A stretch of 8,337 nucleotides of DNA, from positions 1-8,337 of the forward strand of contig JBBSOK010000118.1 in NCBI GenBank assembly GCA_038259825.1, in the 5' to 3' direction. The notes under the pieces were generated by a model. The model searched no databases. It was not told the DNA's origin and saw nothing but the letters and a program-made list of their open reading frames with translations. Both the position numbers and the translations under genes were made by a program. This DNA comes from JBBSOK01 sp038259825 (GTDB lineage: Bacteria; Bacteroidota; Bacteroidia; Flavobacteriales; Flavobacteriaceae). Positions 5,049-8,337 of the stretch are shown piece by piece (the stretch's first letter is position 1; each line of letters opens with the position of its first letter).

Positions 5049-6197
5049 ATGATACCTTTAGCTGACAGATTATTAACCACTTCGGAATATTATTTCAGTA
5101 AAAAACTGAAGGAAGTGCGAGCGCTTGCTGCTGCCGGAAAACCTATCATAAATATAGGTATTGGCAGTCCAGACCTTGCTCCTCCGCCAAGTGTTGTTAA
5201 AGCTTTAAGCAATTCGTTACGTGATAAAAAAGCACACCAATACCAAAGCTATCAAGGATTGCCAGAATTTCGGATCGGAATTTCAGATTTTTATAAATCA
5301 TATTATTCTGTCACTTTAAATCCTGAAAATGAAATTCTACCATTAATGGGAAGTAAAGAAGGAATTATGCATATTTCCTTGGCATTTTTAAATGAAGGGG
5401 ATGAGGTATTAATACCAAATCCCGGTTATCCCACCTATGAAACCGTTACTAAACTAGTTGGCGCAAAACCTGTTTTATTCAATTTGCTTGAAGAAAATAA
5501 TTGGTTACCAGATTTTGAAATACTTGAGAAAACCGATTTAAGTAAAGTGAAAATAATGTGGGTTAATTACCCAAATATGCCAACAGGTGCAACTGCTTCG
5601 GAAGCGTTTTTTGAACAATTAGTTGCCTTTGGAAGACGAAACAATATTTTAATAGTAAATGACAATCCATATAGCTTTATTTTAAATGATAATCCGCTGT
5701 CAATTTTAAATATAAAAGATGCAAAAGATGTTGCTTTAGAGCTTAATTCCATGAGCAAAACTTTCAATATGGCTGGTTGGCGCGTTGGCATGGTTGTTGG
5801 AAAAGCAGAATATTTAAAGGCGATCCTTCACGTAAAAAGCAATATGGATAGTGGTATGTTTTACGGTATTCAAAAAGGTGCAATTGAGGCTTTGAAAACA
5901 AACAGTGATTGGTTTAAAAAGTTAAATAAAATTTATGAAAGAAGACGGAAAGCAATCTGGAAATTAGCAGATTTATTGAATTGTACGTACGACAAGAATA
6001 CCACTGGACTTTTTGTTTGGGCTAAGCTTATCGAAGGAGTTTCGGCTGAAGAATATATTGATAGAATATTGTATGAAAAATCAATATTTATAACACCGGG
6101 AACAATATTTGGCAGTAATGGTGAAGGTTATATTCGGTTTTCATTATGCGTTTCAGAAGCCGAAATTGAAGAAGCAATCAAAAGATTTCAGTCTTGA
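5049..6197 (+). CDS. PLP-dependent class I/II aminotransferase, probably aromatic
   Basis: Cytoplasmic fold-type I aminotransferase of 382 aa. Visible landmarks are IGIGSPDL near the substrate pocket (36-43), SYQG (67-70), GSKEGIMH (101-108), the PLP-stacking and N1-binding segment NDNPYSF (204-210, with Asp205 and Tyr208), the Schiff-base Lys237 in SMSKTFNMAGWRVG, the phosphate-binding Arg245 of that motif, and the carboxylate-binding Arg363 in YIRFSL. The usual NPTG motif reads YPNMPTG (174-180), with Met177 at the normally Asn position. I recall MPTG from Bacteroidetes relatives, so it is probably a subfamily trait. Sequence alone resembles LL-diaminopimelate and aspartate/aromatic aminotransferases; location next to DAHP synthase/chorismate mutase points to transamination of phenylpyruvate or hydroxyphenylpyruvate. 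It starts after an A-rich leader and lies downstream of the putative attenuator. Substrate assignment is inference. Confidence 0.85.
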   Translation: MIPLADRLLTTSEYYFSKKLKEVRALAAAGKPIINIGIGSPDLAPPPSVVKALSNSLRDKKAHQYQSYQGLPEFRIGISDFYKSYYSVTLNPENEILPLMGSKEGIMHISLAFLNEGDEVLIPNPGYPTYETVTKLVGAKPVLFNLLEENNWLPDFEILEKTDLSKVKIMWVNYPNMPTGATASEAFFEQLVAFGRRNNILIVNDNPYSFILNDNPLSILNIKDAKDVALELNSMSKTFNMAGWRVGMVVGKAEYLKAILHVKSNMDSGMFYGIQKGAIEALKTNSDWFKKLNKIYERRRKAIWKLADLLNCTYDKNTTGLFVWAKLIEGVSAEEYIDRILYEKSIFITPGTIFGSNGEGYIRFSLCVSEAEIEEAIKRFQS

Positions 6198-6282
6198 AAA
6201 TATTAAAAAGATGCATTATTAATTAGCAAAAGTTTATAAAATCAAAACGAAATATAGGGGCTAAAAGTATTAACAAACAACT

Positions 6283-6290
6283 TAAATTTG
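6283..6290 (+). promoter_or_regulatory. Candidate promoter -7 box of the DAHP synthase gene
   Basis: TAAATTTG is an exact match to TAnnTTTG and lies in the 181-nt gap 6198-6378, about 90 nt before the start codon. No good TTTG -33 box is seen at the expected distance. The rest of the gap is AT-rich without a clear hairpin terminator for the aminotransferase, so read-through from upstream is also possible. The gap contains no recognisable trace of tyrA. Confidence 0.45.
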
Positions 6291-6378
6291 TAGACCCAAA
6301 AAGATATTGATTAAAACACAATAAAGTGATAATTCCAAACGAAGATATTTTTCTTCTTATGAAAAATAAAATATATAA

Positions 6379-7461
6379 ATGAAGAATACAAAAGAATTAA
6401 GAACCTGGTTAGATGCTTTTGGATTACAACATCCCTTGGTTATCGCCGGTCCTTGTAGCGCAGAGACTGAAGAGCAAGTGTTGAAAATTGCGCATCAACT
6501 AAAAGATACGGATGCCACGGTTTTAAGAGCAGGCATATGGAAACCTAGAACACGCCCAGGAAATTTTGAAGGCGTTGGCGCTTTGGGTTTAAAATGGTTA
6601 CAAAAAGCAAAACAGGAAACCGGAATGCTTACAACTACTGAAGTTGCAAATGCAAACCACGTAGATTTGGCGCTTAAACACGATGTAGATATACTGTGGG
6701 TTGGAGCAAGAAGTACTGTTTCACCATTTATAGTTCAGGAAATTGCGGATGCGTTAAAAGGTTCAGATAAAATTGTTTTAATTAAAAATCCTGTTAATCC
6801 AGATTTAGCCCTATGGCTTGGTGCGGTTGAGAGATTTTACGAAGCTGGCGTTAAAAACTTGGGTGTAATTCACAGAGGTTTTTCAACATATGAAAAAACA
6901 CGTTTTAGAAATAATCCAGAATGGCAAATCCCAATTGATTTGCAAACACAGTTTCCAGATTTACCGCTTATTTTAGATCCTTCACATATTGCAGGTCGTC
7001 GAGATATAATATTTGAACTTTGCCAAACCGCCTTGGATCTTAACTATGACGGATTAATGGTAGAAACACATTATGATCCGGACAATGCATGGAGTGATGC
7101 AGCACAGCAAATTAAACCTGAAACTTTAGATAAGATGACGGTGGATTTACGTATTAGAAAAGAAGAAGGCCAAGCGGTTGAATTTAAAAACAAACTTGCT
7201 ACATTAAGGACAAAAATTGATGTTTTGGATCATCAGCTTATTGAAAGTTTTGGCAAAAGAATGAAAATTGCAGACGAGATTGGATTGCTTAAAAAGAAAA
7301 ACAATGTTGCTATTCTACAAGCTAAAAGGTGGAACGAAATTCTAGGTAAAATGATTTTGGAAGGTGAAGAAAATGCGCTGAGTGAAGAATTTATTCTCAA
7401 AGTTTATAAAGCGATACATCAAGAATCTATAAACCATCAACAGAAGGTTGTTAATGATTAA
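6379..7461 (+). CDS. Bifunctional DAHP synthase / type II chorismate mutase
   Basis: This 360-aa enzyme catalyses the first shikimate-pathway step, joining phosphoenolpyruvate and erythrose 4-phosphate to DAHP, and also converts chorismate to prephenate. Residues about 15-260 are a type I-beta DAHP synthase barrel: AGPCSAE (23-29), KPRTRPG (55-61), LIKNP (134-138) and the metal ligands Cys26, His203 (in DPSH), Glu229 and Asp240, whose His-Glu-Asp spacing matches the Thermotoga enzyme. Residues about 265-350 form an AroQ-type helical chorismate mutase, with Arg277 in LRTKIDVLD, Arg294 in KRMKIADEIG, Lys305 and the ILQAKRWNEIL helix. No separate ACT domain is present; in the comparable Prevotella fusion the mutase domain carries the allosteric control, and that may apply here. 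ATG 6379 is chosen because the DAHP synthase domain begins soon after it. rsgA follows after 22 nt, so they may share a transcript. Confidence 0.93.
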   Translation: MKNTKELRTWLDAFGLQHPLVIAGPCSAETEEQVLKIAHQLKDTDATVLRAGIWKPRTRPGNFEGVGALGLKWLQKAKQETGMLTTTEVANANHVDLALKHDVDILWVGARSTVSPFIVQEIADALKGSDKIVLIKNPVNPDLALWLGAVERFYEAGVKNLGVIHRGFSTYEKTRFRNNPEWQIPIDLQTQFPDLPLILDPSHIAGRRDIIFELCQTALDLNYDGLMVETHYDPDNAWSDAAQQIKPETLDKMTVDLRIRKEEGQAVEFKNKLATLRTKIDVLDHQLIESFGKRMKIADEIGLLKKKNNVAILQAKRWNEILGKMILEGEENALSEEFILKVYKAIHQESINHQQKVVND

Positions 7462-7483
7462 GAATTTTTGCAAATTTTAAAGG

Positions 7484-8337
7484 ATGAAGGGAATTGTATA
7501 TAAATCTACCGGAAGTTGGTACACCGTAAAATCTGAAAAAGGAGATTTTTATGAGTGTAAAATTAAAGGTAAATTCCGTTTGGGCGGAATAAAAAGTACA
7601 AATCCCGTTGCAGTTGGGGATAATGTGGAATTTGAAGTAGAAACAAAAGGTGATGAAACTATTGGTATCATCAATAAAATTGATGAACGTGAAAATTATA
7701 TAATTCGAAAATCCGTAAATCTTTCAAAGCAAACGCACATTATTGCAGCTAATATTGATGTTGCTTTTTTATTGGTAACCTTAAATAATCCACCAACCTT
7801 CACTTCATTTATAGATCGTTTTTTGGTAACTGCAGAGGCCTACCACATTAAAGTGGTAATTCTTTTCAATAAAATTGACGTTTATAATGAAGAAGAAACG
7901 CTGGAGATTAAATTTTTAGCAGCTTTATATAGAAATATTGGTTATGAATGTTTGGGAATTTCGGCTGAAACCGGGAAAAATGTTGACAAGGTAAAAGCAT
8001 TGATGAAAGATAAAACGGCAATGTTTTCTGGCCATAGCGGTGTTGGAAAAAGCACGTTGGTTAATGCACTTCAAAAAGGATTGAATCTAAAGACAGCCAT
8101 AATAAGCGAACAACACAAGCAAGGGCAGCACACAACAACTTTTGCCGAAATGTATGATTTAGACTTTGGAGCCCGAATTATAGACACACCAGGGATTAAA
8201 GGTTTCGGCGTTGTTGAAATTGATAAAGAAGAATTAGGTAATTATTTTCCAGAATTCTTCGAGATAAAAAATGAATGCAAATTCAACAATTGCTTGCACG
8301 TAGAAGAGCCACAATGTGCTATTAAGGATGCTTTGGA
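7484..8337 (+). CDS. rsgA: RsgA, ribosome small-subunit GTPase (3' end cut by window)
   Basis: Circularly permuted GTPase that assists late maturation of the 30S subunit. 284 codons are present and the frame is still open at the right edge, so perhaps 30 residues are missing. An N-terminal OB-type domain (about 1-70) is followed by the permuted GTPase motifs in the diagnostic order: G4 NKID (129-132), G5 SAETG (160-164), G1 GHSGVGKST (183-191), G2 near HTTT (216-219) and G3 DTPG (234-237). The catalytic-type His184 of GHSGVGKS is visible. The C-terminal zinc site is complete: Cys265, Cys270, His272 and Cys278 in a CX4CXHX5C pattern. The start at 7484 gives a normal MKGIVYKSTG N-terminus. It follows DAHP synthase closely; I recall this gene order from other Flavobacteriia, though the two functions are unrelated. 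Confidence 0.95.
   Translation, partial: MKGIVYKSTGSWYTVKSEKGDFYECKIKGKFRLGGIKSTNPVAVGDNVEFEVETKGDETIGIINKIDERENYIIRKSVNLSKQTHIIAANIDVAFLLVTLNNPPTFTSFIDRFLVTAEAYHIKVVILFNKIDVYNEEETLEIKFLAALYRNIGYECLGISAETGKNVDKVKALMKDKTAMFSGHSGVGKSTLVNALQKGLNLKTAIISEQHKQGQHTTTFAEMYDLDFGARIIDTPGIKGFGVVEIDKEELGNYFPEFFEIKNECKFNNCLHVEEPQCAIKDAL

Noticed and set aside
6326..6382. 18-codon GTG ORF overlapping the start of the DAHP synthase gene
   Set aside because: Its composition is not enriched in aromatic residues, there is no terminator after it, and AT-rich intergenic DNA yields such ORFs by chance. Translational coupling through the ATGA overlap is possible but unsupported.
1..8337. tRNA or rRNA genes, CRISPR arrays, insertion sequences, phage attachment sites
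   Set aside because: I saw no cloverleaf-like segment, no regularly spaced repeats, and no transposase or integrase coding region on either strand.

Overview
This is a chromosomal segment of low G+C content, most likely from a member of the Bacteroidota, family Flavobacteriaceae or close to it. The evidence is a gldA gliding-type ABC ATPase, fusion of DAHP synthase to a type II chorismate mutase, A-rich leaders without Shine-Dalgarno sequences, promoter-like TAnnTTTG boxes, and lipoprotein signals followed by Ser and acidic residues.

Layout. (1) Positions 2-3703, plus strand: a tandem duplication of a two-gene unit. Each unit has a PagL-like outer-membrane acyloxyacyl hydrolase followed 1-2 nt later by a DUF2807 (head GIN domain) lipoprotein. 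The first hydrolase gene is cut by the left edge of the window. (2) Positions 3714-4631, minus strand: gldA, converging on the second lipoprotein gene with a 10-nt gap. (3) Positions 4632-5048: a 417-nt intergenic region with a gldA promoter candidate, a divergent plus-strand promoter candidate, a 20-codon ORF rich in aromatic codons, and a strong intrinsic terminator with a GNRA loop. Together these look like a transcription attenuator. (4) Positions 5049-7461, plus strand: an aromatic-type aminotransferase and a bifunctional DAHP synthase/chorismate mutase. (5) Position 7484 to the right edge: the ribosome-assembly GTPase gene rsgA, cut before its stop codon.

How the genes fit together. The left half is a cell-envelope region. 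A barrel that may act on lipid A and a possibly surface-exposed lipoprotein are translationally adjacent in each unit, and the pair was duplicated as a unit, which suggests that the two proteins work together. The right half is shikimate/aromatic amino-acid metabolism: DAHP synthase starts the pathway, chorismate mutase makes prephenate, and the aminotransferase probably works at the phenylpyruvate/hydroxyphenylpyruvate end. Prephenate dehydratase and prephenate dehydrogenase, which I recall as usual members of this cluster in Bacteroidetes, are absent here. The attenuator-like leader lies directly upstream of the aminotransferase and would make its transcription depend on charging of Tyr, Phe or Trp tRNA. 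I regard this leader and the duplicated hydrolase/lipoprotein unit as the two most interesting parts of the window.
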